This document shows, piece by piece, positions 1 through 9,721 of a DNA stretch of 20,372 nt. The notes under the pieces were generated by a model, which made no database searches, was not told the origin of the DNA, and saw only the letters and a program-made list of their open reading frames with translations. The position numbers and the translations under genes were made by a program. Source of the stretch: Conidiobolus incongruus B7586 (Eukaryota > Entomophthoromycota > Entomophthoromycetes > Entomophthorales > Conidiobolaceae); assembly GCA_000697335.1 (NCBI GenBank), contig JNEM01014592.1, forward strand, positions 1 to 20,372. Direction: 5' to 3'. Within the stretch, counting starts at the first letter, position 1. The number at the start of each line of letters is the position of its first letter.

Positions 1-508
1 TTTAATATATATAAATTACTTATAAAACTAGTATTAAAGTATTTTGATAATTCTTTAATTAAAATAAAAAAATATTTTTTAATATATTTTTTTTACTTTA
101 TTAATAATTAGAAAAAATAATAATTAAAATTAGTTTTTTAAATTTTAATAGGTTTTAAATAATTCTTTTCTTAATTTTAAGGTAATTTACTTAATAATAA
201 ATTGTTAATTTAAATAATACTTCATTATTAAGAGCTATTTATAAATTTTAAATAATTTTAAAAAATTTATGATTTAATTTTATTAATATATAAATAAAAA
301 ACTTTTGATGGTAATTATTTGGTTTAAATATGATTAAATTAAATAACTAATTATAAAAATTTATTTTTTTAATGAATAAAGTTATTATATATATATAATT
401 CAAAACTATTTATACTTTTATTTGTTTTGTATATATTTTTTTATTTAAAACTAATATTATGTTAAAAAAATCAAAAATTAAAATTTTCCCATTTTTTTAA
501 TTATATGG
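1..508 (-). mobile_element. Decayed mariner transposon, copy 1 (one end only; runs off the left edge)
   Basis: This block aligns in the same direction with 18825-19197 and, inverted, with 6900-7400. It is therefore one end of the same roughly 1.3-kb element. Its outer end (482-508) carries the terminal inverted repeat core, written here as TTTTCCCATTTTTTTAATTA, followed by a TA at 509-510, the expected mariner target duplication. By comparison with the whole copy at 6900-8189, this part corresponds to the 5' side and N-terminal coding half of the transposase, read on the minus strand. The catalytic region lies outside the window. No reading frame survives. The assignment to mariner comes from the other two copies, since nothing inside this piece would identify the family alone. 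Confidence 0.75.
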
Positions 509-510
509 TA

Positions 511-1245
511 ATATTAATTTCTTCAATATTTTATTATCAATAAAATAAATTGGTCAATACTTAATCATTAAGGTATTGAATGATTTATATCTAAAAATTG
601 ACAATTAATTTATTAATAATATATTATGAATAAAATATTCTAGTTATACCCTTTCAATTTTTGATAAACAATCTATGTTTGGAATATTCATATATTAATA
701 TTTTTCAGTAAAGTTAATATGTAGTATTTTTGATAAAATAAATGGTTAAAAATGATTTTTTGATAAGTAACATTGGTGATATGATTTGAATATATAAATA
801 GCCAATATATACACTTTAGCCATCAAAATAGTTATATGTAAATCATTAATTCATTGAATTTTATATGTTTGATAAGAAAAATTTGACTTTGACTATAAGC
901 TCAATAATATGATATATTATAATATTATCAACTACTTAAATATATATTGAAATATTACACATAATGGAAATTTTTGATTATATTGAACAATATACTCTAT
1001 AGCGATTCAAAGGTGGATTTAAATGAATAATAAAATATATCAATTCACATATTTATAATTCATTTAAATAATATTTAAAATGGAATTTTAGCTAAATTGA
1101 TATTGATTGATTAAAAAATCAGCAAGAGTGTAATATGATCAAAGATATAGGCAAGGAAATCATTGTTAAAATATTTAGTGTATAATTTGTAAAACAAGAT
1201 ATTTAATAATTAATATAGTATAAATTTTCAAGATGTCAATAATAG
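511..1245. other. AT-rich intergenic stretch, no gene seen
   Basis: About 735 bases of very AT-rich sequence with frequent stops in all frames. I see no RNA gene, no further copy of the mariner repeat beyond its end at 508, and no tandem repeat. The nine bases just after the TA (ATATTAATT) also flank the matching end of the copy at 6900. Confidence 0.5.
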
Positions 1246-1404
1246 TATGATGTAAAAGATATAACGTTCAATATAGATGCTTTTCGTGCTAACAATATCT
1301 TTCTGGACAATGAAATGAAAAGTTTGAATTTTAAATGCGTCTCCAGTTTAGATAAATTTGGGAGGAGTGTAGTGAAAGAAATGAATTCATTTGAACATGA
1401 ATAA
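1246..1404 (+). pseudogene. Possible short exon-like remnant
   Basis: A frame open for 52 codons and ending in TAA has a protein-like mix of residues (for example DAFRANNIFLDNEMKSL and DKFGRSVVKEMNSFE). The local base composition is less AT-rich than its surroundings. It has no ATG near its start and is preceded by two stop codons, so it is not a whole gene. The opposite strand is also open for 61 codons over the same stretch, which weakens the case for either strand. No family is recognised. It could be a chance opening or a scrap of an old exon. Confidence 0.18.
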
Positions 1405-2516
1405 TTATCATAATTAGTCAAATTATATTTTAATTAATTTGGATAAAAACTACCATACAAAGATTCTTGGTAATAAATATATAAGAATACATTAAATAAG
1501 AAGAAATGTATTGATTGTAAACGTTCATTATATAAATTTTAATCATTTATTTAAATCAACATATCAAATATATTTTTGAAATTAACTCTCTGGATTTTTT
1601 ACTAAATAACTATAATCATAAAATTTTTAACAATTTTCAATTGATAAATTGATAAATAATTGAATTTTTGAATTCTTTATTTGATATCAATTGGAATAAT
1701 ATTAAATATAAGTTAAATATTATTTATTTTGAATATTGCTATTACGAATCTTTATTATTAAATGATTCTATTAACAAAATGATTTGAAACACTAATCATT
1801 GAGTAAGTCTTAGATGATAATCGATTAAACTCGAATTACACAATCCAATCCCAACATCAATACTCTCAATTCAATGTGTATTAAATCAAATATGAGATTT
1901 GGATAATAAATTGCCTAAATTAGTGATATTAATATTTGATTTGATAATAAAGGTTTAAAATTACACTTATAACAAGAGAAAACTCAAATCATTTAACCCC
2001 AGCAACAAATTATAAAATTTGCCTAGGAATTAATTCAATTTTGGGCCTAATGTCAAATATATCTTCAGATTCAAACCCCATATCTATTCTTATATGTATA
2101 TCTGATATCCTCTCTCTAATTAGAAATTTTGGGAATGTGATTTAATGTCTTTCATTGTAATTAACACTGCTTCTGACAGCACAAATGTTTGAAGCTCATT
2201 GGTTACAGGTATACTCAGCATAACACTATGAACTCTGTTTGTTACAAGACTTTTTGCAAGAGTAAAAAGGTAAAAGAGATGATGATTTGTCATTTTTTTT
2301 TATTTTGTTTGTAATGCAGCACTAGAAAAAATTTTCATCAACCCCACTATAGTATGCAAGAGAGGATAAGATTTAAAATCCTTTGAGAAATTAATTTTTA
2401 AATGAAATTCATCAAATGACAAATTATGGGAATATTAGAATTGTTAAAAAATTTATAATTAAATTGAAGGCAAGTTGAATCATTCCTTTTGTTCGTTATA
2501 AACAAAATTTTACAAC
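1405..2516. other. Upstream region of RPL10A, AT-rich, no gene seen
   Basis: This 1.1-kb stretch becomes somewhat less AT-rich between about 1800 and 2330 but shows no sustained reading frame. The last part must contain the promoter and leader of the ribosomal protein gene. I could not pick out a firm TATA box or a known ribosomal-protein promoter motif. An ATGATGA at about 2278 resembles a snoRNA C box but has no partner D box at a suitable distance. Confidence 0.4.
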
Positions 2517-3310
2517 ATGAGGTAATATAATCCAACTAATATTCCATAGTTCATAATATATCGATGAAAAATTCAAGTTCATCCATTGAAAAAATATTGG
2601 TCTTTTTGATTCAACAATACATTTCAACTTTCAATAGAAAATGATGATTAATGAATTAATTTAGTAAAGTTTCCGTCGCCGCTGTGAGAGAATCCGTTGG
2701 AGCCATCTTGAAGGGTTCCGAAGAAAAGAAGCGTAACTTCGTCGAAACCGTCGAACTCCAAGTCGGTTTAAAGAACTATGATCCCCAACGTGACAAACGT
2801 TTCTCTGGTACCGTCAAGTTGCCTTACATCCCCCGCCCCAAGATGACTGTCTGTGTTCTTGGTGATGCCCTTCACTGTGATCAAGCCGCCGAAGCTGGTT
2901 TGGAATCCATGTCCGTTGAAGATCTCAAGAAATTGAACAAGAACAAGAAGCTTATCAAGAAGCTCGCTAAGAAGTACGACGCTTTCTTGGCTTCCGAAGC
3001 TTTGATCAAGCAAATCCCCCGTCTTTTGGGTCCCGGTCTCCACAAGGCTGGTAAGTTCCCTACCCCCGTTACCCACTCTGACAACTTGGCCGATAAGGCT
3101 AACGAACTCCGTTCCACCATCAAGTTCCAACTTAAGAAGGTCTTGTGTCTCGGTGTTGCCGTCGGTCACGTTCAAATGTCTGAAGATGAATTGACCTCCA
3201 ACATCATGTTGTCCGTCAACTTCCTCGTCTCCCTCTTGAAGAAGAACTGGCAAAACGTCAAGTCCTTGTACATCAAGTCCACCATGGGCAAGCCCCAACG
3301 TCTTTACTAG
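2517..3310 (+). CDS. RPL10A: 60S ribosomal protein L10a (uL1 family), two exons
   Basis: The product is the L1-stalk protein of the large cytosolic ribosomal subunit, which helps eject deacylated tRNA from the E site. The coding sequence joins 2517-2521 to 2665-3310 and gives 216 residues, against 217 in yeast and human. Exon 1 is just ATG AG. The intron splits the Ser2 codon, giving an N-terminus [11 protein letters not shown] like other family members. Family hallmarks are visible in order: [20 protein letters not shown] near residue 29, [32 protein letters not shown], the near-invariant [55 protein letters not shown] and a C-terminal [10 protein letters not shown]. Codon use is strongly biased (CAA, GAA, mostly AAG), as expected for a highly expressed gene. 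ADA2 follows 333 bp downstream on the same strand but with its own spacer. The gene is intact. Yeast paralogues are called RPL1A/RPL1B. Confidence 0.97.
2522..2664 (+). other. RPL10A intron 1 (143 nt)
   Basis: The donor is GTAATATAAT directly after ATGAG, and the acceptor is AATTTTAG-like (AATTAATTTAG) directly before TAAAGTTTCC. Removing it restores the conserved [11 protein letters not shown] start in frame with the long exon. No ATG in that frame lies in exon 2 upstream of conserved residues, so the intron is needed to supply the start. An intron immediately after the start codon is a common layout in ribosomal protein genes. It has no recognisable snoRNA: the ATGATGA near its 3' end is too close to the acceptor to be a C box. 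Confidence 0.9.
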
Positions 3311-3643
3311 ATACCTTTCCCATTTTGTTCTTTAAATAACTTTGTTAGACATCAAGCTAACCTCTCACAGCTAACCAAAATAATTTCTATATTGAAATTA
3401 TTATTGGGAGTCAGTATAACAAACAATAAAATTATTTAAAGAATTTGTACCTAAAATAATACTTAATAATTTTTTATTTTTTCATGTTTTTATCATTTTA
3501 ATTATATATTTAATTTATATTTACTTGCATATATTATATACCATTTTTGTCGTGTTGTTATTTCAGTCCCAAAATTTGCATTTATTAATGAATTTTGATA
3601 ATAATTCATTCTAGCAATTCTTAATGAATTCATTAATTAAAAA
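3311..3643. other. RPL10A 3' flank and ADA2 upstream region
   Basis: This 333-bp spacer sits between two genes on the same strand. An AATAAA at 3425-3430, about 115 bases after the RPL10A stop, is a candidate polyadenylation signal in an AT-rich setting. The ADA2 promoter and leader must lie in the second half. I see no other feature. Confidence 0.5.
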
Positions 3644-5138
3644 ATGGGATTAAGTTCAACAAACAATCAAACAGCAACCAAATCAAATAATAAAAAGCAA
3701 TCTAATGGTATATTTTTCATTGTTATATGTTAAATAATATACTTAATTTGCCTTAGGTTCAAATAATAATTCTACAGAGACTAAACTCCCTGTAATTCTA
3801 TATCATTGTGACTTTTGCCAAGTGACTATTGATGGACCGCGTATCAGTTGCGTAGAATGTAATGAAGAGTTGGACTTTTGTGTTGATTGCTTTTCTCAAG
3901 GTGTTGAAATTGGAGACCATAAAAGGAACCATAAATATCGTGTAGTTGTAAGTTTTTATATTCAACAATTTAACTATTAATAATTTTATTAATTATATTT
4001 TTAGAAAAAACATACTTTTCCTTTATTTGACATTGAATGGGGAGCTGATGAAGAGCTATTACTATTAGAAGCTGCTGAACAATATGGCCTAGGCAATTGG
4101 GAAGATATTAGCGAACATATTGGAACCAAAACTCTTGAAGAATGTCGCAATCATTATTTAGAGACTTATGTAGCTTCTCCAAATTGGCCCCTTCCAGACC
4201 TTTCGAAAGAATTCGATGCTTCTATTGACACTTTGACGAATCGCAGAACTTACAAACCTAAGAAAAAGCAGTACAAAACCTTGGTATCACAACCTACCAA
4301 TCATGAAATAGGTGGTTTCATGCCTGGAAGATTGGAATTCGAATTGGAATATGAGAACGAAGCTGAGAACATTATTAAAGATTTGATAATTAACGACGAT
4401 GATACACCCGAAGAATATAACTTGAAACTAACATTATTAGAAATTTATAATAGTAAGCTTGAGAAGCGTGAATACCGCAAGAGATTCTGCCTGGAGCGGA
4501 ATTTTTTCGAGTTCAAAAAACTTCAGGCACATGAGAAGAAGCGTTCCAAGGAGGAAAAGGCCATCTATAACCAATACAAACCATTCACACGTCTCCAGAC
4601 CCATTCTGATATGCAGGATTTGATTCAAGGGCTCCTTAACGAAGAAAGGCTTAAAAACAGGATACAACAGTTACAAACTATGGTTGCTAATGGTGTAACG
4701 AGTGCTGAGAATCTCGATCAAATGAATGCAGACTTTGCTGCTAGAACTCCTATCGATCCCCATCCTATCATCAACGAACATGTCGACCTTCCACAGCCCA
4801 CAGCCATGCATAACACGCGTTCTTCGCGTCAAGCTGCTAGCGAGAATACTGAAGAAGTTCGCACGATTGGTCGCAAACAAGCAGCACCCCTTGATATCAG
4901 TGGATCTGACGGTATAGAGCTACTCACCCAAGAAGAACAAGCTATCTGCAGCACACTTCGTCTTTTACCAAAGCCCTACCTGGTAATCAAGGAGACATTG
5001 ATCAGGGAGTGTGCGACTCGTGGTTTCCTAAGAAGACGTCAAGCTCGTGATCTGGTTAAAATTGATGTGAACAAGACGAGTCGTTTGTACGATTTCTTCT
5101 TCAGAATGGGATGGGTATATTCCACACCCAAGCAATAA
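3644..5138 (+). CDS. ADA2: Transcriptional adaptor Ada2 (SAGA histone acetyltransferase module), three exons
   Basis: Ada2 binds the acetyltransferase Gcn5 and supports acetylation of nucleosomal histone H3 in SAGA-type complexes in the nucleus. The coding sequence joins 3644-3707, 3757-3947 and 4005-5138 (462 residues; yeast Ada2 has 434). Residues 37-84 form a ZZ zinc finger with ligands Cys39, Cys42, Cys53, Cys56, Cys63, Cys66, His76 and His80 (YHCDFCQ, CVDCFSQGVEIGDHKRNH). A SANT/Myb domain follows at about 92-140 (ADEELLLLEAAEQYGLGNWE, then EECRNHYLETY). The Ada2 middle region includes GFMPGRLEFELEYENEAE and a charged, probably helical stretch near 280-320. A C-terminal SWIRM domain covers about 383-462 (RLLPKPYLVIKETLI, ending FFFRMGWVYSTPKQ). 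The start is the first ATG in frame before the Ser/Asn-rich leader. Only exon 3 is long, so a simple open-frame search misses both zinc-finger exons. No lesion is seen. Confidence 0.95.
3708..3756 (+). other. ADA2 intron 1 (49 nt)
   Basis: The donor is GTATAT and the acceptor TGCCTTAG. The intron splits a Gly codon (G|GT) and joins the Ser/Asn-rich leader to the zinc-finger exon in frame. ACTTAAT about 15 bases before the acceptor is a plausible branch site. Confidence 0.85.
3948..4004 (+). other. ADA2 intron 2 (57 nt)
   Basis: The donor is GTAAGT directly after the codons for the RVV that ends the zinc finger, and the acceptor is ATTTTTAG. The intron is in phase 0. Removal joins the ZZ domain to the SANT domain with the spacing usual in Ada2 proteins. 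CTATTAAT in the middle may be the branch site. Confidence 0.88.
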
Positions 5139-6174
5139 TTATCTGTAATCTTATGTTTTATTTATTTTTAAAATCAAGTTTTTATTTTTGCTAATAACTA
5201 ACATCTGTTTCAGTTATTAAGTGAAATTTGATATTTGTGAAAATATTCATATTCGATCAACAATTGTTTATTAAAGATTCATTAATTTGAAAATTAATAT
5301 ACATTACTTAGATAATGATTTTTGAACTATATTTTTATTTTATAATCGTAAATCCACTTTAAATTGTTTATTTCTTTCATTTAAGTTTTTGATACCTATA
5401 GCCACATGACATAATAATTATTAGGAAAATTTCAATTTTGACTCTTATGTTAACAATAGCAATATATTATATCATAGTTTTAATTAGTTGAGATAATTTC
5501 TAAATATTTATTAAGATTAATTACAATCTTTTTACATTTTTTTTAATAAAATTATACATATGAAAATTAATCTATAATAATTTTTTTATAATTGATAATA
5601 ATAAAAATTTAATTGATATAAAATGTAAATTTTATAATTTGTATGACACATAGTTAAATTTTAAAAAAAATTATATTAAAAATTAATTTTATTTTGGGTT
5701 ACTAGTTTATATTTCAATAAATGAAATTTGATGGATTTTAAATTAAAATTTTATTGCCTAATTTTATTTTTGATTATTTAGTTATATGAACCAAAAGTTG
5801 TTATTGTTAAAATTTTGCTATATACATAATTATTTAATTCAAAACATTGGTAAAATATAGGGATTGAGATTACATGTATAATATATAAATTTTCTTTCAA
5901 ATGCTGATATTGAAGAATTATTGAAATAAGGTTACTTATTTAAGTATATCAACTTTAGTGATCATTTTTCTTTTAATCTATTAATATTTTTATTATTCTA
6001 CTTTATTCCAATTGGCTGTAAAAATCCTTTGATACTATGAAAAATACTTTATCATTGATAGTTATTACTAAATATTGATTAAAATCTTTTATTAAATATT
6101 GAAGAAAAATTAAATATTATTATCAACCTATATTTGTAATATAATTTGCATACTTACTAATTCTAATGAAAACA
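5139..6174. other. AT-rich intergenic stretch, no gene seen
   Basis: About 1 kb of extremely AT-rich sequence follows the ADA2 stop codon. It must hold the ADA2 transcript end, but no single poly(A) signal is convincing because A/T runs are everywhere. I see no repeat shared with the mariner copies and no open frame of note. Confidence 0.5.
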
Positions 6175-6714
6175 GGATAAAGTTTACAATTGTTATTATG
6201 ATAAAGTACAATCCCAATGTATTTTCAACAACTAAAGGGGATTCAATATTGTTGTTACAAGAAGCATTATCAGGATTAATTGAATGTATACAAATTATTC
6301 ATTCTGGCTGAAAAATATTCTGTCCATAGAGGGAAGAGTTAAATTATTACAATTTTATCAGATGAATGGCAAGCCAAGTTTCATTGGTGGATCTGGTTTC
6401 GAATCTGATTAGGAACCAATTCTTGATCCAATATAGTGGCTTTAGTTCCAACGTCACCAAAAATGTCAGGAACATTCAAGTAAGTTGGCAATCCCTTCGA
6501 AGTTAACAATAATAAACCTGCAATAACATTATATAGGGCATTTAGGTTGAGAGGTACGAATCTCCTCCTTGGATATAATTCTTTGCTTCCTTCTTGACAT
6601 AACCCATTAACCCCAGTTCGAACATTCATAGAATAGATTCTTATCCATACACTCATCTAATAGCTCTAATAGTTGTTTGTGTGATAATCAAAGCTCCTCT
6701 TCAAATTTGACCAT
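6175..6714 (-). pseudogene. Decayed gene remnant of unknown family
   Basis: Base composition here is clearly less AT-rich than either flank, and protein-like sequence runs through the minus strand but switches frame. Near the start (6714 downward) a frame reads MVKFEEEL, a stop, then LSHKQLLELLDECMDKNLFY. A second frame is open for 91 codons (6656-6381) with segments such as FVPLNLNALYNVIAGLLLL, PTYLNVPDIFGDVGTKATI and DQELVPNQIRNQIHQ. A third frame continues with STNETWLAIHLIKL and later HSINPDNASCNNNIESPLV, again with stops. Frame switches plus stops of the TAA/TGA kind suggest a dead gene. A multi-intron gene cannot be excluded, because AG and GT pairs occur at several of the junctions. 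I do not recognise the protein family. Confidence 0.45.
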
Positions 6715-6897
6715 TATACTTCTGGACTGACAATATAAAAGTACAATCATTTGAAGTTCTGGCACTAACCATACAATTAACTAAAGATTATCACATAATT
6801 GCTGAAGAAGCAAATATATCTGATAAGTAATAAATCAAATATCTTTATTTAAAATTGATTTTGATAGATTTATAAAATCATTTATATCAATTAATAT

Positions 6898-6899
6898 TA
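6898..6899. repeat. TA target-site duplication, left side of mariner copy 2
   Basis: TA directly precedes the left inverted repeat and is matched by a TA at 8190-8191. A TA duplication is the target rule of the Tc1/mariner superfamily. Two bases alone prove little in such AT-rich DNA. Confidence 0.55.
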
Positions 6900-6926
6900 C
6901 CTTGAATTTAAAATAATGGGAAATTT
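6900..6926 (+). repeat. Left terminal inverted repeat of mariner copy 2
   Basis: The sequence begins CCTTGAATTTAAAATAATGG and pairs with the reverse complement of 8163-8189 (CTCTGTATTTTTAATAATGG onward). Twenty of 27 positions agree, and several mismatches are C/T pairs. The block AATAATGGGAA is fully shared and is the most conserved part. Confidence 0.85.
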
Positions 6927-8162
6927 ATTAATTTTTGATTTTTCAAACATATTATTAGTTTGAAATAAATAAATATATATAAAGTTAATAGGAAATTATA
7001 TATTTTTAATATATAGAATAATTTTTTTGATTAAAAAATTAACTCTTTAAAATTGGATATTTAATTTAATTATGTTTATATTAAATAGTAATTATCAAAA
7101 GTTTTTTATTTTAATATTATTAAAACTTAACTATAAATCCTTTAAAATTATTTAAAATTTACAAGTAGCTTTTAATAATAAAGTATTATCTAAATTAACA
7201 ATTTATTACTAAATAAATTATTTTAAAGCTAGAAAAGAAATTATTTAAAACCTGTTAAAATTTAAAAATTTATTTTAATTATTATTTTTTTAATTATTAA
7301 TAAAGTAAAAAAATATATTAAAAAACACTATTTAATTTAATTAAAAATTATCTAAATATTTTAATATTAGTTTTACAAGTATTTTATATATATTAAAATT
7401 TAAACTCAAATTAATAAATAAAAATATACAATAAATACCTTATAATTTAACTAAAACTTAAAAAAATTAAAGTAGTTATTATTAAATAAAACTTATTAAA
7501 ATATTACTAGAAGCTTAAACTTTTATAATAAATAATTATAATTAATAAATCTTAAATTTTTATATATAATTTTTTATTAAAACACAAATTAAAATGTTAA
7601 ATTAAGTTAAATTAACCTTCTTTACAAATCCCTTTAAATAAATATTTTGTTAATAAGTAAATGTTAATTATTAAAATAAATTATAATAGTATATACTATT
7701 CTTATTTAATTTTTAAAAAAAAGTTAATTAATAGTAAACTTTGTATTGTTTTTTTAAATAAAAGTATTTTTAATTAGTATTCTCAATATAATTTAACAAA
7801 AACTTATTATTTTATATAATAATTATAAAATACATAAATTTAAAATTATAAAAAACTTTCTAATTAAAAATAATTGGGAAAAACTACTACATCTAGTATA
7901 TTTTTTAAATTATAACTTATATCATTATAATTACTTTAAGCAATTAAAAAACTAGCTTATAAGTAAGAAAATTTCTATAGGAAAATTTAATTAGTTTATA
8001 AAATATCAAATTTCAGTCTTTAATAAAAAAACTATTTAAGTGTTAAAAGTTTACTAAATATATAACAAAAAGTTATTAATAATAAAAGAAATTATTAAAT
8101 TTATATTATATATTTATTTTTATATATTATATATTAAATTATTTATTTATTTTTAATTATAA

Positions 8163-8189
8163 CAAATTCCCATTATTAAAAATACAGAG
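8163..8189 (-). repeat. Right terminal inverted repeat of mariner copy 2
   Basis: Read on the minus strand it starts CTCTGTATTTTTAATAATGG. The same terminus occurs at 18024 in copy 3 as CTCTATATTTTTAATAATGA, which independently fixes the end of the element. Confidence 0.85.
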
Positions 8190-8297
8190 TAATGATATAA
8201 AAACTAATTAAAATTAAATATAATATAAACTAGTAAAATTAAAATATCAAATCAAAATAATATACATTTATTTCAATATAATCTCAGCTTATATATA

Positions 8298-8775
8298 ATG
8301 AAATTCATTGTAATTCCTCTAGATAATGAAGTTAAATCTCTTGAAAAAATTGTGAGTATAAAGATATAAAACTTGGGTGATATAAATATATTGAGTATTT
8401 AAACTTTAACATTTATATCATTATTAAGGATTTTGTTGTGTTTTATAATAAGTCTGTAAACAAAGATCATTGTTAAAAAAGTACTGGTAATATGATTTGA
8501 TAAATTATTTATTAATCCTGTTTGTCTTAAAGCTTACTTACTGTTGAAAAGTTGTAGCAGAATATCCAGGAAAATTAGAATCCTCTCTATCTTTACTACT
8601 TCTGAGTTTAAATAATTCATCCAGTGAGTGATATAGGTTTTGAATAAGTTCTAATAAAAGGAGCTAAAGAACATCATTTGATTATGGACCAACAGATCCA
8701 CTATAAATGGGAGGTAATATACACCTAACTATTGAATCAGGATGGACGAGTATTTTTGAAATACAACAATATATC
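8298..8775 (+). pseudogene. Possible gene remnant with exon-like pieces
   Basis: Two pieces look protein-like. The first is an ATG frame at 8298-8351 (MKFIVIPLDNEVKSLEKI) followed at once by GTGAGT, a good splice donor. The second is a single frame at 8551-8775 with segments such as VVAEYPGKLESSLSLLLLS, RTSFDYGPTDPL and NIHLTIESGWTSIFEIQQ. It is broken by four stops, all of the TGA/TAA kind that C-to-T or G-to-A change produces. Local GC is higher than in the flanks. The two pieces may or may not belong together, and no family is recognised. With four stops in 75 codons, chance is not excluded. Confidence 0.28.
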
Positions 8776-9721
8776 AAAATATATTTAAAAATAATTAATC
8801 TTATTAGTTAATACTACATTAGGAAATTTAGGGGTTGTGATTAATCAGCGATTTTAATTTACAAGAATTTTGATTCTCAAATATGCTTGTCGAGTAAGAT
8901 GAAAATAAAAATAACCTGATATTAACATCTGCTACTTTTCGGCTAAGCTGTCAATAATAATTAATCATAAACTGAAATCTATTTAACCATCATATAGAAT
9001 CACAGAATGGATGAAATATTAGAAAATTTTAATTTAGAAAACAATATAATATTATTTAAATATTCAGTTATAAATTTTTAAAACAATCTTCTGACTTTCC
9101 CCAAATTTTCTTAAAATTATTTTAATTTTTCCATCATATAGTATGTAATTTATTGTATTATCAAATTTTAATTAGTTTTAATTTGTTTTATATTCATTAT
9201 CACCTGATTCACTATATTCGATTTTAATGAATATTTATTTCATTTTGTTAATTAGATAAATTTTTCATGAAAATATTGAATGTAAAAATATAGATAACTA
9301 AGTAACTTGTATATATTTAAGTCATAGTTTTTGAAATTTTAAAAACATATTCCCGTTATATTAATTATATCTAACAGTAGTTATATCTTTGAGTATTTAT
9401 TTTTACAAATCATGTAAAAATAATTTGTAAACTGTTTTAAAACACCATTGAGTGCAATTCTATTCTGAGTATATTGTTAAACAAAAGTTTATGATAATTA
9501 AAATATATCACATTTTGGAATATGATAATATAATTTATATGTTTAAATACATTAAAACAAAGCTATGTCAAAATAGAAATTTAAAAAAGCTATTTATAAA
9601 TATTATATTAATTAATTATACAAGTATGAGTTTCGAGATTATATAATTGATTAATAAGTGTAATTTCTATCAAAATTATTAATATTAAACTCTTTGGTAT
9701 TATATGAGTATTTAGATAATC
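8776..9721. other. AT-rich intergenic stretch, no gene seen
   Basis: Very AT-rich sequence with stops in all frames. The longest opening (64 codons at 9452-9646) uses almost only Ile, Lys, Asn, Tyr and Leu codons and reflects composition. No repeat or RNA gene was seen. Confidence 0.5.

Larger units (their letters stand above)
6900..8189 (+). mobile_element. Full-length decayed mariner element (DD34D), copy 2
   Basis: This 1290-bp element has imperfect 27-bp terminal inverted repeats (20 of 27 positions match) and TA on both sides, which is the standard size and structure of mariner. The plus strand carries a dead transposase gene, roughly 7010-8100. Its C-terminal half keeps recognisable order: a degraded LHDNA block at 7812-7826, the NWEKLLHL block, the degraded SPDLNPCDY block ending near 7928, then FKQLKN, and the family-typical C-terminus near 8040-8096. 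The codon at the second catalytic Asp (7818-7820) and that at the third (7923-7925) are separated by exactly 34 codons, which defines the DD34D class. Both now code for other residues (Asn and His). In-frame stops are numerous. Copies at 1-508 and 18024-19200 belong to the same family, in the opposite orientation. Confidence 0.88.

Noticed and set aside
1236-1421. 61-codon minus-strand ORF
   Set aside because: Both strands are open here and the plus strand gives the more protein-like reading. Neither has support beyond composition, so only a low-confidence remnant is listed.
2278-2360. snoRNA-like C box (ATGATGA) upstream of RPL10A
   Set aside because: No D box (CTGA) with terminal stem at a usable distance. 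A second ATGATGA within the RPL10A intron lies too near the acceptor.
2768-3298. Long minus-strand open frames opposite RPL10A
   Set aside because: They are mirror images of the biased codons of a well-conserved gene. The plus-strand product matches uL1 from end to end.
6395-6420. tRNA B-box-like string (GGTTTCGAATCTG)
   Set aside because: It falls within protein-like sequence on the other strand, and no A box, acceptor stem or cloverleaf could be drawn around it.
7812-7950. Initial reading of this block as an LTR-retrotransposon integrase (NWEKLLHL resembles a WxxLLxLAxFAYN pattern)
   Set aside because: The paralogous copy at 18280-18400 shows LHxN...CDYNCF with 34-codon spacing and the mariner C-terminus. 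The 1290-bp length, 27-bp inverted repeats and TA sites also fit mariner and not an LTR element.
9452-9646. 64-codon open frame
   Set aside because: It consists almost entirely of Ile, Lys, Asn, Tyr and Leu, as expected from AT-rich DNA, with no compositional island around it.
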